NCBI RefSeq assembly: GCF_900583165.1
Contig: NZ_UTKY01000050.1
Location: 62,001 to 126,000, forward strand
Direction of reading: 5' to 3'
DNA: 64,000 bases
Origin: Pseudomonas viridiflava
Lineage (GTDB): Bacteria; Pseudomonadota; Gammaproteobacteria; Pseudomonadales; Pseudomonadaceae
The position numbers and the translations under genes were made by a program. Shown one piece after another: positions 15,970 to 25,197 of this stretch. Below the pieces are notes generated by a model. That model ran no database searches and had not been told where the DNA came from. It saw only the letters and a list, made by a program, of their open reading frames with translations. Numbering within the stretch: the first letter of the stretch is position 1; every line of letters starts with the position of its first letter.

Positions 15970-18495
15970 ATGGTTATCTGGTTATTGGTGGGTTTCGCAG
16001 CAGCGATTGCCCTGGCGTATCGACAAGCCACTGCCACACTGTGGCTCGGCGTTGGCTTGGTGTGGCTGGCGATGGGTTACCTGATTAATGTGGTCGCCGC
16101 TTTTGGCGTCACGGTCGCCACGGTGCTGGTGATAGCACCGGCGTTGCTGATGACCATCAAGCCCCTGCGCCGCGCAGTGTTGACCAGCAAGGCCCTGGGC
16201 TTGTTTCGTACCATCATGCCGGCGATGTCCGACACCGAACGCGCCGCTATCGAGTCCGGCACTGTGTGGTGGGACGCCGAGTTGTTCAGCGGCAAACCCA
16301 ACTGGCAGCGCCTGTTACAAGCAGCGCCGGCCAGCCTCAGCGCCGAAGAGCAAGCGTTCCTCGACAACGAAGTCGAAACCCTCTGCGACATCGCCAACGA
16401 CTGGGAAACCACCCAGGTCTGGCAGGACATGTCCCCCGAAGGCTGGCAATACACCAAGGACGCCGGGTTCCTCGGCATGATCATTCCCAAGCAGTACGGC
16501 GGCAAAGGCTTCTCCCACTATGCACACTCGCAAGTGGTGATGAAGCTGTCGACCCGCTGCTCGGCGGCGGCGATTTCGGTGATGGTGCCCAACTCTCTGG
16601 GCCCGGCCGAGTTGCTGTTGCACTACGGCACCGACGCCCAGCGTAATTACTACTTGCCGCGCCTGGCGCGGGGTGAAGATATCCCGTGTTTTGCCCTCAC
16701 CAGCCCGTACGCCGGCTCCGATGCCGGGGCGATTCCAGACCTGGGCATTGTTTGCAAAGGCACCCATGAGGGCGAGGAAGTGCTGGGCTTTCGCGTGACC
16801 TGGGACAAGCGCTACATCACCCTCGGCCCGATTGCCACGGTGCTGGGTTTGGCGTTTCGTGCTGAAGACCCTGAAGGTTTGCTCGGCCCGGCGGGTTCGC
16901 TGGGCATCACCTGTGCGCTGATCCCGACCTCCCATCCCGGCGTCAACAGCGGTCGTCGTCATTGGCCGCTCAATGCCGTATTTCAGAACGGTCCTACCAC
17001 CGGCAAGGATGTTTTCATTCCGCTGGAGTGGGTCATCGGCGGCCGCGAGCAAGTCGGCAATGGCTGGCGCATGTTGATGGAATGCCTGGCCGCCGGCCGC
17101 GCGATTTCCCTGCCATCGGCCAACGTCGGCCTGGGTAAGGTGGCGGTGCGCGGTACCACCGCCTATGCCGCGATGCGCAAACAGTTCGGCCTGCCCATCG
17201 GCAAGTTTGAAGGGGTGCAGGCGCCGTTGGCGCGCATGGCCGGGCATCTGTATGCCTGCGATGCAGTGCGCAAAGTGTCGGTGGCATCGCTGGATGCGGG
17301 CGAGAAACCTTCTGTGATTTCGGCGATTGCCAAGTACCACGTCACCGAGCGGGCACGAATTATCGTCAACGACGGCATGGACATCGTCGCCGGCAAAGGC
17401 ATCTGCATGGGCCCGAACAACTTCCTGGCCCGCGCCTACCAGCAAAGCCCCATCGCCATTACGGTTGAGGGCGCCAACATCATGACCCGCTGCCTGATCA
17501 TCTTTGGCCAGGGCCTGATCCGTTGCCATCCCTATGTGTTCCGCGAAATGGAAGCGGCACGCAACCCGGATCGGCGCAAGGCGCTGGAGGACTTTGACAG
17601 CGCGATGTTCGGCCATGTGAGTTTTGTACTGGCCAACACCGTACGTGCTGCGGTGCATTCCCTGACCGGCGGGCGGCTGATTTCGGTGCCTGCCAAGACC
17701 GAGCCGGCGCTGGCGTCCTACTACCGCCAGGCCAATCGTCTGTCGGTGGTGCTGGCGTTGATTTCGGATATTTCCATGGGCGTGCTGGGCGGCGCCCTCA
17801 AGCGCAAGGAAAGTATCACCGGACGCCTGGGGGATATTCTCTCGCAGCTGTACATCCTGTCCTGCGTGCTCAAGCGCTTTGAGGACGACGGCCGGCCTCA
17901 GGCGGATCTACCGCTGGTGCATTGGTCGGCCCAGGACGCCTTGCTGCGTGCCCATGAAGCCCTGGCCGAAGTGCTCGATAACTATCCCTCGAAAGCCGCT
18001 GCAGCCGTGGTGCGGGGTTTGACGTTCCCATTCGGCATCCCGCTGCGCAAGCCCTCGGATCGCCTGTTGGCCCAAGTGGCCGATGTGGTGCAGACCCCTG
18101 GCGAAACCCGCGACCGTTTGCTGGGTAATTCCTACATCCCACGGCCGGAAATCGACAAGTTGGCCTACGGCGAGCTGGGCTTCCGCTTGTTGCCGCAGGT
18201 GGAGCTGATTGAAGCGCGGCTCAAGCCGGCCATCAAGCAAGGCGTGATCGAGCCGATGCCGATTTCAGCCACCGCCTTTACCCCGTGGCGCGTGAAGGCG
18301 CGGGCGCTGGATTTGATCAGCGACGACGAAGACGCCTTGCTGGCGCGCTATGTGGAATACGCCGACCACGGTATCCAGGTAGACGACTTCCCGCAGGACT
18401 TTGGGTTGCTGGAGGCGTTGCAGCAGCGCAAGCAGGCGTTGGAGCCCCCAGCCAAGCGCAAATCCAACCAAGGCGAAAACGCCTCAGTCAACTAG
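15970..18495 (+). CDS. fadE: Acyl-CoA dehydrogenase, large FadE type
   Basis: An 841-residue FadE-type acyl-CoA dehydrogenase, similar in size to E. coli FadE. Residues 1-80 hold hydrophobic membrane segments, the middle the FAD-binding dehydrogenase fold (CFALTSPYAGSDAG, AISLPSANVG, KGICMGPNN), and the last 250 residues the DUF1974-like C-terminal region. It performs the first oxidation of beta-oxidation, acyl-CoA to trans-2-enoyl-CoA, at the inner membrane. The ATG at 15970 has AGAGGT 6 bases upstream; the frame opens earlier at 15871 but that part overlaps the AT-rich promoter. First gene of the fad run that continues past a REPIN to FabG, MaoC, thiolase and FadD. Confidence 0.94.
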   Translation: MVIWLLVGFAAAIALAYRQATATLWLGVGLVWLAMGYLINVVAAFGVTVATVLVIAPALLMTIKPLRRAVLTSKALGLFRTIMPAMSDTERAAIESGTVWWDAELFSGKPNWQRLLQAAPASLSAEEQAFLDNEVETLCDIANDWETTQVWQDMSPEGWQYTKDAGFLGMIIPKQYGGKGFSHYAHSQVVMKLSTRCSAAAISVMVPNSLGPAELLLHYGTDAQRNYYLPRLARGEDIPCFALTSPYAGSDAGAIPDLGIVCKGTHEGEEVLGFRVTWDKRYITLGPIATVLGLAFRAEDPEGLLGPAGSLGITCALIPTSHPGVNSGRRHWPLNAVFQNGPTTGKDVFIPLEWVIGGREQVGNGWRMLMECLAAGRAISLPSANVGLGKVAVRGTTAYAAMRKQFGLPIGKFEGVQAPLARMAGHLYACDAVRKVSVASLDAGEKPSVISAIAKYHVTERARIIVNDGMDIVAGKGICMGPNNFLARAYQQSPIAITVEGANIMTRCLIIFGQGLIRCHPYVFREMEAARNPDRRKALEDFDSAMFGHVSFVLANTVRAAVHSLTGGRLISVPAKTEPALASYYRQANRLSVVLALISDISMGVLGGALKRKESITGRLGDILSQLYILSCVLKRFEDDGRPQADLPLVHWSAQDALLRAHEALAEVLDNYPSKAAAAVVRGLTFPFGIPLRKPSDRLLAQVADVVQTPGETRDRLLGNSYIPRPEIDKLAYGELGFRLLPQVELIEARLKPAIKQGVIEPMPISATAFTPWRVKARALDLISDDEDALLARYVEYADHGIQVDDFPQDFGLLEALQQRKQALEPPAKRKSNQGENASVN

Positions 18496-18512
18496 GTAAC
18501 ACGCGGTCAATA

Positions 18513-18599
18513 GTGGGAGGGGGCTTGCTCCCGATAGCGGTGTGTCAGCTTGCTCATCAGGCACAAGCAGAGTGCTATCGGGAGCAAGCCCCCTCCCAC
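18513..18599. repeat. REPIN (paired inverted REP elements)
   Basis: GTGGGAGGGGGCTTGCTCCC and its inverse GGGAGCAAGCCCCCTCCCAC flank a 46-base core that includes GATAGC and GCTATC. Lies between fadE and the fabG-like gene. Confidence 0.95.
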
Positions 18600-18641
18600 A
18601 GGAAGCGGGTTTACAGGTCAATACAGTGGTGTGAGCACCTT

Positions 18642-19985
18642 ATGAGTGACAGCTATCTATCTTTTGTTAACTCCCCTTGGGGCCGCCGCTTGGCTCAAGC
18701 CATCGGCTTGCCCCAACCCGTGCCGTTGCAACGCCACCGCAGTGGCCAGCAAGGCCTGGCCAACCCGGTCATCGTCGCCGGGGCTGGGCGCCTGGTTGGC
18801 CAAGTGCAACGGGTTTTCAGCGAGACCGACACCGTCACCGCCACCCCGGCCACCCTCAAGGCGCCGTCCACGGTCAAGGTGCAGGGCGCGGTGTTCGACG
18901 CCAGCGGCGTGACCAGCCTGCAACAGCTGGATGAGCTTTACGAATTCTTCCACGCCAACGCCAAGCGCCTTGGCCAACATGGCCGTGTAGTAGTGCTGGG
19001 CACCGCGCCGGAACATTGCCAGGACTTGCCCCAAGCCATCGCCCAACGGGCGCTTGAAGGGCTGGTACGCTCGCTGGCCAAGGAGCTGCGCCGAGCGATC
19101 ACCGTGCAATTGATCTACGTGGCACCGGGTGCGGAAGACGCGTTGGACAGCAGCCTGCGCTTCTTTCTGTCGCGCCGTTCGGCCTATGTGTCAGGGCAAG
19201 TGGTGCGCGTCGAAAAACCGGTGGGCGGCCAGGTAGTCGTCAACTGGGACAAACCTTTTACCGGCCGCCGCGTCCTGGTCACCGGTGCGTCCCGGGGCAT
19301 CGGCCTGGCGATTGCCCAGGTACTCGCGCGGGACGGCGCCCATGTAGTGTGCGTAGACGTGCCCCAGGCCCAGGAATCGCTGCAACAGGCCGCCGCGAGT
19401 GTCGGCGGTTCGGCATTGGCGCTGGATATCACCGCAGCCGATGCGGGCGCCCAACTGCAAGCCCATATCAGCCAGTACGGTGCATTTGATGGGGTGGTGC
19501 ACAACGCCGGGATCACCCGCGACAAGACCATTGCCAAGATGACCGAAGCCGCGTGGCGCAGCGTCATGGCGGTCAACCTGGAGGCACCGCTGCAACTTAG
19601 CATTGCCTTGCTGGAACACCAGGGCCTGAACCCCGGCGGGCGCATTGTGTGTGTGTCGTCGATCTCCGGCATCGCCGGCAACCTCGGGCAAAGCAACTAC
19701 GCCACCTCCAAGGCGGGCGTGATTGGCTTGGTGCAAGGCTTGGCGCCACGAGCGGCGGAGCAGCAGGTGACGGTGAATGCGGTGGCCCCGGGGTTTATCG
19801 AGACCCAGATGACCGCGAAAATTCCGCTGATGATCCGCGAAGCGGGGCGGCGCATGAACTCGTTGTCCCAGGGCGGACAGCCGATTGATGTGGCTGAGAC
19901 CATTGCCTGGTTGGCGCATCCGGCGTCGGGCGGCGTCAACGGACAAGTCGTACGTGTGTGCGGCCAAAGCCTCCTAGGAGCGTAA
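18642..19985 (+). CDS. Two-domain 3-oxoacyl-[ACP/CoA] reductase (high-molecular-weight FabG)
   Basis: A 447-residue SDR of the long FabG type. Residues 1-200 form a degenerate Rossmann-like domain without a proper glycine motif. Residues about 208-447 are a complete FabG: TGASRGIG near 214-221, HNAGI, VSSISG, the catalytic pair Y353/K357 in NYATSK, and a PGFIET segment. In a fad cluster it should act on 3-hydroxyacyl or 3-oxoacyl thioesters, the third step of beta-oxidation, replacing the FadB dehydrogenase function. ATG at 18642, just after a REPIN. The four codons between its stop and the next ATG and the overlaps further down suggest one operon through the thiolase. Confidence 0.88.
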   Translation: MSDSYLSFVNSPWGRRLAQAIGLPQPVPLQRHRSGQQGLANPVIVAGAGRLVGQVQRVFSETDTVTATPATLKAPSTVKVQGAVFDASGVTSLQQLDELYEFFHANAKRLGQHGRVVVLGTAPEHCQDLPQAIAQRALEGLVRSLAKELRRAITVQLIYVAPGAEDALDSSLRFFLSRRSAYVSGQVVRVEKPVGGQVVVNWDKPFTGRRVLVTGASRGIGLAIAQVLARDGAHVVCVDVPQAQESLQQAAASVGGSALALDITAADAGAQLQAHISQYGAFDGVVHNAGITRDKTIAKMTEAAWRSVMAVNLEAPLQLSIALLEHQGLNPGGRIVCVSSISGIAGNLGQSNYATSKAGVIGLVQGLAPRAAEQQVTVNAVAPGFIETQMTAKIPLMIREAGRRMNSLSQGGQPIDVAETIAWLAHPASGGVNGQVVRVCGQSLLGA

Positions 19986-19989
19986 GCAC

Positions 19990-20880
19990 ATGGACTACGT
20001 AACGCAGATCATCGACCCGCCGCCCACGCGCACCCAACTGCTGCTGGATGGCGTGCGTGCCTTGCGCAAACCCAAGCTCGACGGCGCACCGGTTTTACCC
20101 AGGGAGCGCCTGGTACGCTCGGCAGTGGAGCTGTCCGCCGCCGGCATCGCTGCGTATGGCCGTGCCTGCGGGTTTCGCCGCGAGCAAGGGGTGCCGTTGT
20201 CCTACCCCCATGTGTTGGCGTTCCCACTGCACCTGATGTTGCTAACCCGCCCAAGCTTCCCGTACCCGGCCAGCGGCATGGTGCATTTGGCCAATCGCAT
20301 CCGTCAGCATCAGCGTTTGCACGAAGGCCAGGCCTTGCGCCTGGAGGTGTATTGCGAACGCTGGGTGGCCCATCCCAAGGGCCAGGCATTGAGCATTGCC
20401 ACCCGCGCCTACAGTGAAGGCACCTTGGTGTGGGAGAGCGACAGTTTGTACCTGCGCCGCGATGTCAAAGACCCCGTTGGTGAACCCTGGGACGGCGCAT
20501 TGCCGTTGCAGGAAGACGGCTTGCAGCGCACCCAACGTTGGGTATTGCCAGCGGATTTGGGCCGGCGCTTTGCCAAAGTGTCGGGGGATTTCAACCCGAT
20601 CCACACCTCGGTGATCGGCGCGAAGATCTTCGGCTTTCGCCGCGCCATCGCCCACGGCATGTGGACCCTCGGCCGTGCGCTCGCCGCTCAGCAACCGCCC
20701 GGCGGGTTGGACCAGGCCGAGGCTTACTGCGATTTCAAGTTGCCGATCTTCCTGCCCGGCCAGGTCGCCCTGTGGAACCACCCGGCAAACGGCCCGCGCC
20801 GCGAGTTCGAAGTGCGCAATTTTGCCGGTGATAAACCGCATATGCGTGGCCTATTTGTCTGGAACGAGAACCGTCGATGA
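19990..20880 (+). CDS. MaoC-like (R)-specific enoyl-CoA hydratase
   Basis: A 296-residue double-hotdog dehydratase of the MaoC family. The C-terminal half has the hydratase-2 signature GDFNPIHTSVIGAKIFGF (about residues 199-216), with the catalytic Asp and His, followed by IAHGMW. The N-terminal half is a degenerate second hotdog. It would hydrate trans-2-enoyl-CoA to (R)-3-hydroxyacyl-CoA, matching the FabG-like reductase just upstream, which uses the (R) series. The start is 4 bases after the fabG stop and the stop overlaps the thiolase start (ATGA at 20877). Confidence 0.9.
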   Translation: MDYVTQIIDPPPTRTQLLLDGVRALRKPKLDGAPVLPRERLVRSAVELSAAGIAAYGRACGFRREQGVPLSYPHVLAFPLHLMLLTRPSFPYPASGMVHLANRIRQHQRLHEGQALRLEVYCERWVAHPKGQALSIATRAYSEGTLVWESDSLYLRRDVKDPVGEPWDGALPLQEDGLQRTQRWVLPADLGRRFAKVSGDFNPIHTSVIGAKIFGFRRAIAHGMWTLGRALAAQQPPGGLDQAEAYCDFKLPIFLPGQVALWNHPANGPRREFEVRNFAGDKPHMRGLFVWNENRR

Positions 20881-22175
20881 GTGACTACAGCTTTAACCTG
20901 GCCCCCGTTCGCCGCGTGGCGATTATCGGCGGCAACCGCATCCCGTTCGCCCGCTCCAACACGGTGTACGCCCATGACAGCAACCAGGATTTGCTGGTAG
21001 CCGCGCTGCAAGGCTTGGTAGATCGCTACAACCTGCACGGCCAGCGCCTGGGGGAGTTTGCCGCCGGAGCCGTGATCAAGCATTCGCGGGATTTCAACCT
21101 GGCGCGTGAGTCGCTGCTGTCCACCACCTTGTCGCCCGACACGCCAGCCTACGACGTGCAGCAGGCTTGCGGCACCGGCCTGGAGGCGGCGCTGTTGGTG
21201 GCCAACAAGATCGCCCTCGGGCAGATTGAAGTGGGCATTGCCGGCGGCGCCGATACCACCTCTGACGCACCTATCGGTATCAATGAATCCCTGCGCCACA
21301 CCTTGCTGGCGGCCAATCGTGCCAAGGGCCTGGGCGACAAGCTCAAGGCGCTGCTGAAGGTGCGCCCGTCGATGTTCTTCAAGCCGCTGCTGCCGCGCAA
21401 CGGCGAGCCGCGCACGGGCCTGTCCATGGGCGAGCATTGTGAAGAGATGGCCAAGCGTTGGCAGATCAAGCGCCTGGCCCAGGACGAATTGACCCTCACC
21501 AGCCACCAACGGCTGGACGCCGCCTACACACGCGGTTTCTTTGATGACCTGATCAGCCCCCACCGTGGCCTGGCTCGGGACAACAACCTGCGCGCCGACG
21601 CCAGCCTGGAAAAACTCGCCAGCCTGGCGCCTGCCTACGACCGCCAGAACGGCACGCTGACTGCCGGTAACTCCACGCCGCTGACCGATGGCGCCTCGGT
21701 GGTACTGTTGGCCAGCGAAGAGTGGGCCGCCGCCAATGGTTGGCCGGTGTTGGCCTACCTGCGCACCGGCGAGACGGCGGCGGTGAATTTTGTCGACGGC
21801 ACCGAAGGCCTGCTGATGGCACCGGCCTACGCTGTGCCGCGCATGCTTCAGCGTGAAGGGTTGAGCTTTAAGGACTTTGATTTCTTCGAGATCCACGAAG
21901 CGTTCGCCGCCCAGGTGCTCTGTACCCTCAAGGCTTGGGAAGACGCCGATTACTGCCGCGAGCGCCTGGGCCTGGACGCACCGCTGGGGTCTATCGACCG
22001 CGCCAAAATGAACGTCAACGGCGGCTCGCTAGGCTGCGGTCACCCGTTCGCCGCCACCGGTGGCCGGCAGCTGGCGGCGCTGGCCAAGACAATCCATGAG
22101 AACGGCGGCGGGCGTGGCTTGATTTCGATCTGTGCGGCAGGCGGGCTGGGCATTACCGCCATCGTCGAAAAGTAG
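20877..22175 (+). CDS. fadI: Acetyl-CoA C-acyltransferase (thiolase, FadI type)
   Basis: A 432-residue degradative thiolase. The nucleophile is C98 in QQACGTG, general residues include H340 in IHEAF and H389 in GCGHPF, and the second catalytic cysteine is C419 in CAAGGLG. It cleaves 3-oxoacyl-CoA to acetyl-CoA and a shortened acyl-CoA, closing the beta-oxidation cycle set up by the upstream genes. Length is closer to FadI (about 436) than FadA (about 390). Coupled by ATGA overlap to the MaoC gene. Confidence 0.92.
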   Translation: MSDYSFNLAPVRRVAIIGGNRIPFARSNTVYAHDSNQDLLVAALQGLVDRYNLHGQRLGEFAAGAVIKHSRDFNLARESLLSTTLSPDTPAYDVQQACGTGLEAALLVANKIALGQIEVGIAGGADTTSDAPIGINESLRHTLLAANRAKGLGDKLKALLKVRPSMFFKPLLPRNGEPRTGLSMGEHCEEMAKRWQIKRLAQDELTLTSHQRLDAAYTRGFFDDLISPHRGLARDNNLRADASLEKLASLAPAYDRQNGTLTAGNSTPLTDGASVVLLASEEWAAANGWPVLAYLRTGETAAVNFVDGTEGLLMAPAYAVPRMLQREGLSFKDFDFFEIHEAFAAQVLCTLKAWEDADYCRERLGLDAPLGSIDRAKMNVNGGSLGCGHPFAATGGRQLAALAKTIHENGGGRGLISICAAGGLGITAIVEK

Positions 22176-22185
22176 CTCTATCAAA

Positions 22186-22196
22186 AACAACAACAA
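22186..22196 (+). promoter_or_regulatory. Hfq/Crc-type motif AACAACAACAA at the fadD ribosome site
   Basis: AACAACAACAA runs directly into the AGGAG ribosome site of fadD. It is a near-ideal AANAANAA target, and its overlap with the ribosome site suits translational repression by Hfq and Crc. Confidence 0.6.
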
Positions 22197-22206
22197 GGAG
22201 ACTGCC

Positions 22207-23910
22207 ATGAACGCTGTAAGCCTGGAACAAACCGAACGGATCTGGTTGAACGCTTACTTGCCCGGCGTCCCAGCGGACATCGATGCCGGTATCGAGGCCT
22301 ACCCCTCGTTGCGCGAGGTGTTCCTGGAGCACCTGGAAAAATTCCATGAGCGAGTGGCTTACGTCAGCATCGGCACCGAAATGACCTACGCCGATTGGCA
22401 AGTGCAGGGCTATGCCTTCGCCGCCTGGCTGCAAGGGCAGGGCGTTCAGAAAGGCGACCGCGTGGCGCTGATGATGCCCAACTGCCTACAATACCCGATC
22501 TGCCTGTTGGGCACGATCCTGGCGGGGGCGGTGGTGGTCAACGTCAACCCGCTGTACACCGCCCATGAGCTCAAGCACTTGCTCAAGGACAGCGGCGCCG
22601 AAACCGTGGTGATCTTCGAAAACTTTGCCCACACCCTGGAAAAGGTCATCAGCGGCAGCAGCGTCAAGCGCGTGGTGGTGGCGGCCATCGGCGACTTGCT
22701 TGGCACCTTCAAGGGCGCGGCGATGAACTTCATCCTGCGCAGCGTGCAAAAGCAGGTGCCCACGTTCAACCTGCGCGGTTCGGTGCGTTTCAACCAGGCG
22801 CTGAAACAGGGGCGTGGGCTCAACCACTTCCCGGTGGACATGCACCTGGATGACCTGGCCTTTTTGCAGTACACCGGTGGCACCACCGGGGATGCCAAGG
22901 GCGTGATGCTCAGCCATCGCAATATCATCGCCAACCTGCTGCAAGCCAAGGCCTGGGTCGGCGACCAACTGGACCAGGACAAGCAGGAAACCAACGTCAC
23001 CTTGCTACCGCTGTACCACATCTTTTCCCTGACGGTGAACTGCCTGATGTTTATGTGCCTGGGTGGGCGCAACATCCTGATCGCCAACCCTCGGGACGTG
23101 AAACGGGTGCAGATGATCCTGCGTAAAGAGCGCTTCAACGGGATTGCCGGGGTCAACACGTTGTTTAACGGTTTGCTGGAGAACAAGGACTTCTGCGCCC
23201 GGGATTTTTCCGACCTGCGCATGGTGATCGCCGGCGGCATGGCCACCCATACCGCCGTGGCCAAACGCTGGAAGGACGTCACCGGGCTGCCGATCATCGA
23301 AGGCTACGGCCTCACCGAGTGCTCGCCAGTGGTGAGCATCAGCCCGATCAATATTGCGCGCATGCGCGAGGTGGAGTTTACCGGCAGCATCGGCGTGCCG
23401 TTGCCGTCCACCTGGGTGCGCTTTGTGCGTGAAGACGGCGAGCTGGCCGAGATTGGCGAGCAGGGCGAGTTGCAGGTGCGCGGGCCGCAGGTGATGCAGG
23501 GCTACTGGAAACGCCCGGAGGCTACCGCCGAAGTGCTGGATGCCGAGGGGTGGTTGTCTACCGGCGATATCGGGGTGATGGACGCGCGCGGCTATATCCG
23601 CCTGGTGGACCGCAAAAAGGACATGATCTTGGTCTCGGGTTTCAACGTTTACCCCAATGAAATCGAAGATGTGGTGGCGATGCACCCAGGCGTGGCGGAG
23701 GTGGCGGCCATTGGTGTGGAGGACGGGGTGACGGGGGAGAAGGTCAAGATCATCGTCGTGCGCAAAGACCCGAACCTGACCCAGGAACAGATTCTGGCGC
23801 ATTGCCGGGAGTATTTGACGGGTTACAAGGTGCCCAGGTATGTGGAGTTTCGGACTGAAGAATTGCCCAAGACGACCGTGGGCAAAGTACTTCGTCGGGC
23901 TTTGCGCTGA
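22207..23910 (+). CDS. fadD: Long-chain fatty acid-CoA ligase
   Basis: A 567-residue ANL-superfamily acyl-CoA synthetase. The P-loop YTGGTTGDAKGVMLSHRN starts near residue 221, GYGLTECSPV is in the middle, and TGDIGVMDARGYIRLVDR and the C-terminal TTVGKVLRRALR (lysine that adenylates) complete the family set. It activates the fatty acids produced by alkane or ester oxidation for FadE. The ATG at 22207 has an excellent AAGGAG site 7 bases upstream, overlapping the A-rich Hfq/Crc motif. It is 31 bases after the thiolase and ends the island; a REPIN follows. Confidence 0.94.
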   Translation: MNAVSLEQTERIWLNAYLPGVPADIDAGIEAYPSLREVFLEHLEKFHERVAYVSIGTEMTYADWQVQGYAFAAWLQGQGVQKGDRVALMMPNCLQYPICLLGTILAGAVVVNVNPLYTAHELKHLLKDSGAETVVIFENFAHTLEKVISGSSVKRVVVAAIGDLLGTFKGAAMNFILRSVQKQVPTFNLRGSVRFNQALKQGRGLNHFPVDMHLDDLAFLQYTGGTTGDAKGVMLSHRNIIANLLQAKAWVGDQLDQDKQETNVTLLPLYHIFSLTVNCLMFMCLGGRNILIANPRDVKRVQMILRKERFNGIAGVNTLFNGLLENKDFCARDFSDLRMVIAGGMATHTAVAKRWKDVTGLPIIEGYGLTECSPVVSISPINIARMREVEFTGSIGVPLPSTWVRFVREDGELAEIGEQGELQVRGPQVMQGYWKRPEATAEVLDAEGWLSTGDIGVMDARGYIRLVDRKKDMILVSGFNVYPNEIEDVVAMHPGVAEVAAIGVEDGVTGEKVKIIVVRKDPNLTQEQILAHCREYLTGYKVPRYVEFRTEELPKTTVGKVLRRALR

Positions 23911-23933
23911 TCCGAAGTTGCAGGTGACTCAAT

Positions 23934-24020
23934 GTGGGAGGGGGCATGCCCCCGATAGCGATACATCAGCTAGAAATAGGTTGGCTGACAGTCCGCCATC
24001 GGGGGCAAGCCCCCTCCCAC
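23934..24020. repeat. REPIN
   Basis: GTGGGAGGGGGCATGCCCCC and inverted GGGGGCAAGCCCCCTCCCAC with a divergent core. It separates fadD from the convergent oxidoreductase and may terminate both transcripts. Confidence 0.95.
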
Positions 24021-24039
24021 AGGTGTCCTGTGTTGGGTT

Positions 24040-25155
24040 TTAGACCGTGGTTACTTTGACCCAGCGCTCTTCTTTGGCCGCCACGCGAATCGCTGTCGCC
24101 AACTGCTCCACCGCCCACGCCGCTTCAAAGTCGGTGCCATCGGCCCCTTGACCGGCCAGCGCCAAAATCAACTCCTGCACCTCCAGCGTCTTCAACTCGT
24201 TGTACCCCAGTTGATGCCCCGCCGCCGGGCTGAACGCGGCATAGCCGGGCAGGGCAGGGCCTGCGAGCAAGCGCTGGAACCCATCCTGGCCGACGCGGCA
24301 CAGCTGCAGCTCATTCAAGCGCTCCTGGTCGAACGCCAAGGTGCCCTGGGTGCCGCTGATCTCGAAACTCAGGTGGTTCTTGTAGCCATGCTTGAGCCAA
24401 CTGCTGCTCACCGTGCCGCGTGCGCCGTTGGCAAAACGCAGCAGGGCATGCACCTGGTCATCCACCGCGATGACTTTACGCTCGCTGCTGCCTTTTACTG
24501 ACGGGCGCTGGGCGTGCACGGTCTGGGTGTCGGCACACACGCTGACCACATCCCCCACCAGGAAACGGGCCATCGACAGCAAGTGGCTGCCCAGGTCGGC
24601 CAGGGCGCCGCCGGCATGTTCCACTTCGCAGCGCCATGACCACGGCGACGCAGGGTCGGCCATGAAGTCTTCGCTGAACTCGCCCTGGAAGCTAATGATG
24701 TCCCCCAGGTCGCCCCTGGCGATCATCTGCTTGGCCAACACAATCATCGGGTTGTGCTGATAGTTGTAGCCCACCCGTGTCACCACACCGGCGGCACTGG
24801 CGGCACGGCGCATGGCGTCAGCCTGTTCGAGGCTGACGGCCAGGGGCTTTTCGCAGTACACCGCCTTGCCGGCCGCGATGGCGGCCATGGCCATGGGGTA
24901 GTGCAAATGGTTGGGGGTGGTGATGGCGACCACGTCAACGTTAGGGTCGTTGATCAGCGCTTGCCAGTCGCCATGGGCCTGGACAAAGCCCCAGTCCCTG
25001 GCACAGCGCTGGGCGCGTTCGGTGTCGGCGTCGGCCAGGGCGGCCAGCTTGAGGTGTACCGGCAGTTCAAATACCGCACGGGCGTTGTTGAACGCCAAGG
25101 CATGGGCGCGGCCCATAAAACCTGTGCCGATCAAGCCGATTCCGAGTTCACGCAT
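24040..25155 (-). CDS. Gfo/Idh/MocA family oxidoreductase (inositol/sugar dehydrogenase-like)
   Basis: A 371-residue NAD(P)-dependent dehydrogenase. The Rossmann motif GLIGTGFMGRAHA is at the N-terminus, with EKPLA and the catalytic-region DLGSHLLSMARFL, in a fold where the second half forms the open beta-sheet substrate domain. The substrate is probably a polyol or sugar but cannot be named. I chose the ATG at 25155 over 25173 because AAAGGA lies 8 bases upstream. The promoter contains two copies of a GGAATAAAAATTC site (25198-25241) of the kind bound by RpiR-type regulators of inositol genes; this supports an inositol-like role but is inference. Confidence 0.88.
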   Translation of the reverse strand: MRELGIGLIGTGFMGRAHALAFNNARAVFELPVHLKLAALADADTERAQRCARDWGFVQAHGDWQALINDPNVDVVAITTPNHLHYPMAMAAIAAGKAVYCEKPLAVSLEQADAMRRAASAAGVVTRVGYNYQHNPMIVLAKQMIARGDLGDIISFQGEFSEDFMADPASPWSWRCEVEHAGGALADLGSHLLSMARFLVGDVVSVCADTQTVHAQRPSVKGSSERKVIAVDDQVHALLRFANGARGTVSSSWLKHGYKNHLSFEISGTQGTLAFDQERLNELQLCRVGQDGFQRLLAGPALPGYAAFSPAAGHQLGYNELKTLEVQELILALAGQGADGTDFEAAWAVEQLATAIRVAAKEERWVKVTTV

Positions 25156-25197
25156 AGCCGTGGTCCTTTGCATTATTGTTTTTGAGAGACGCTATTA

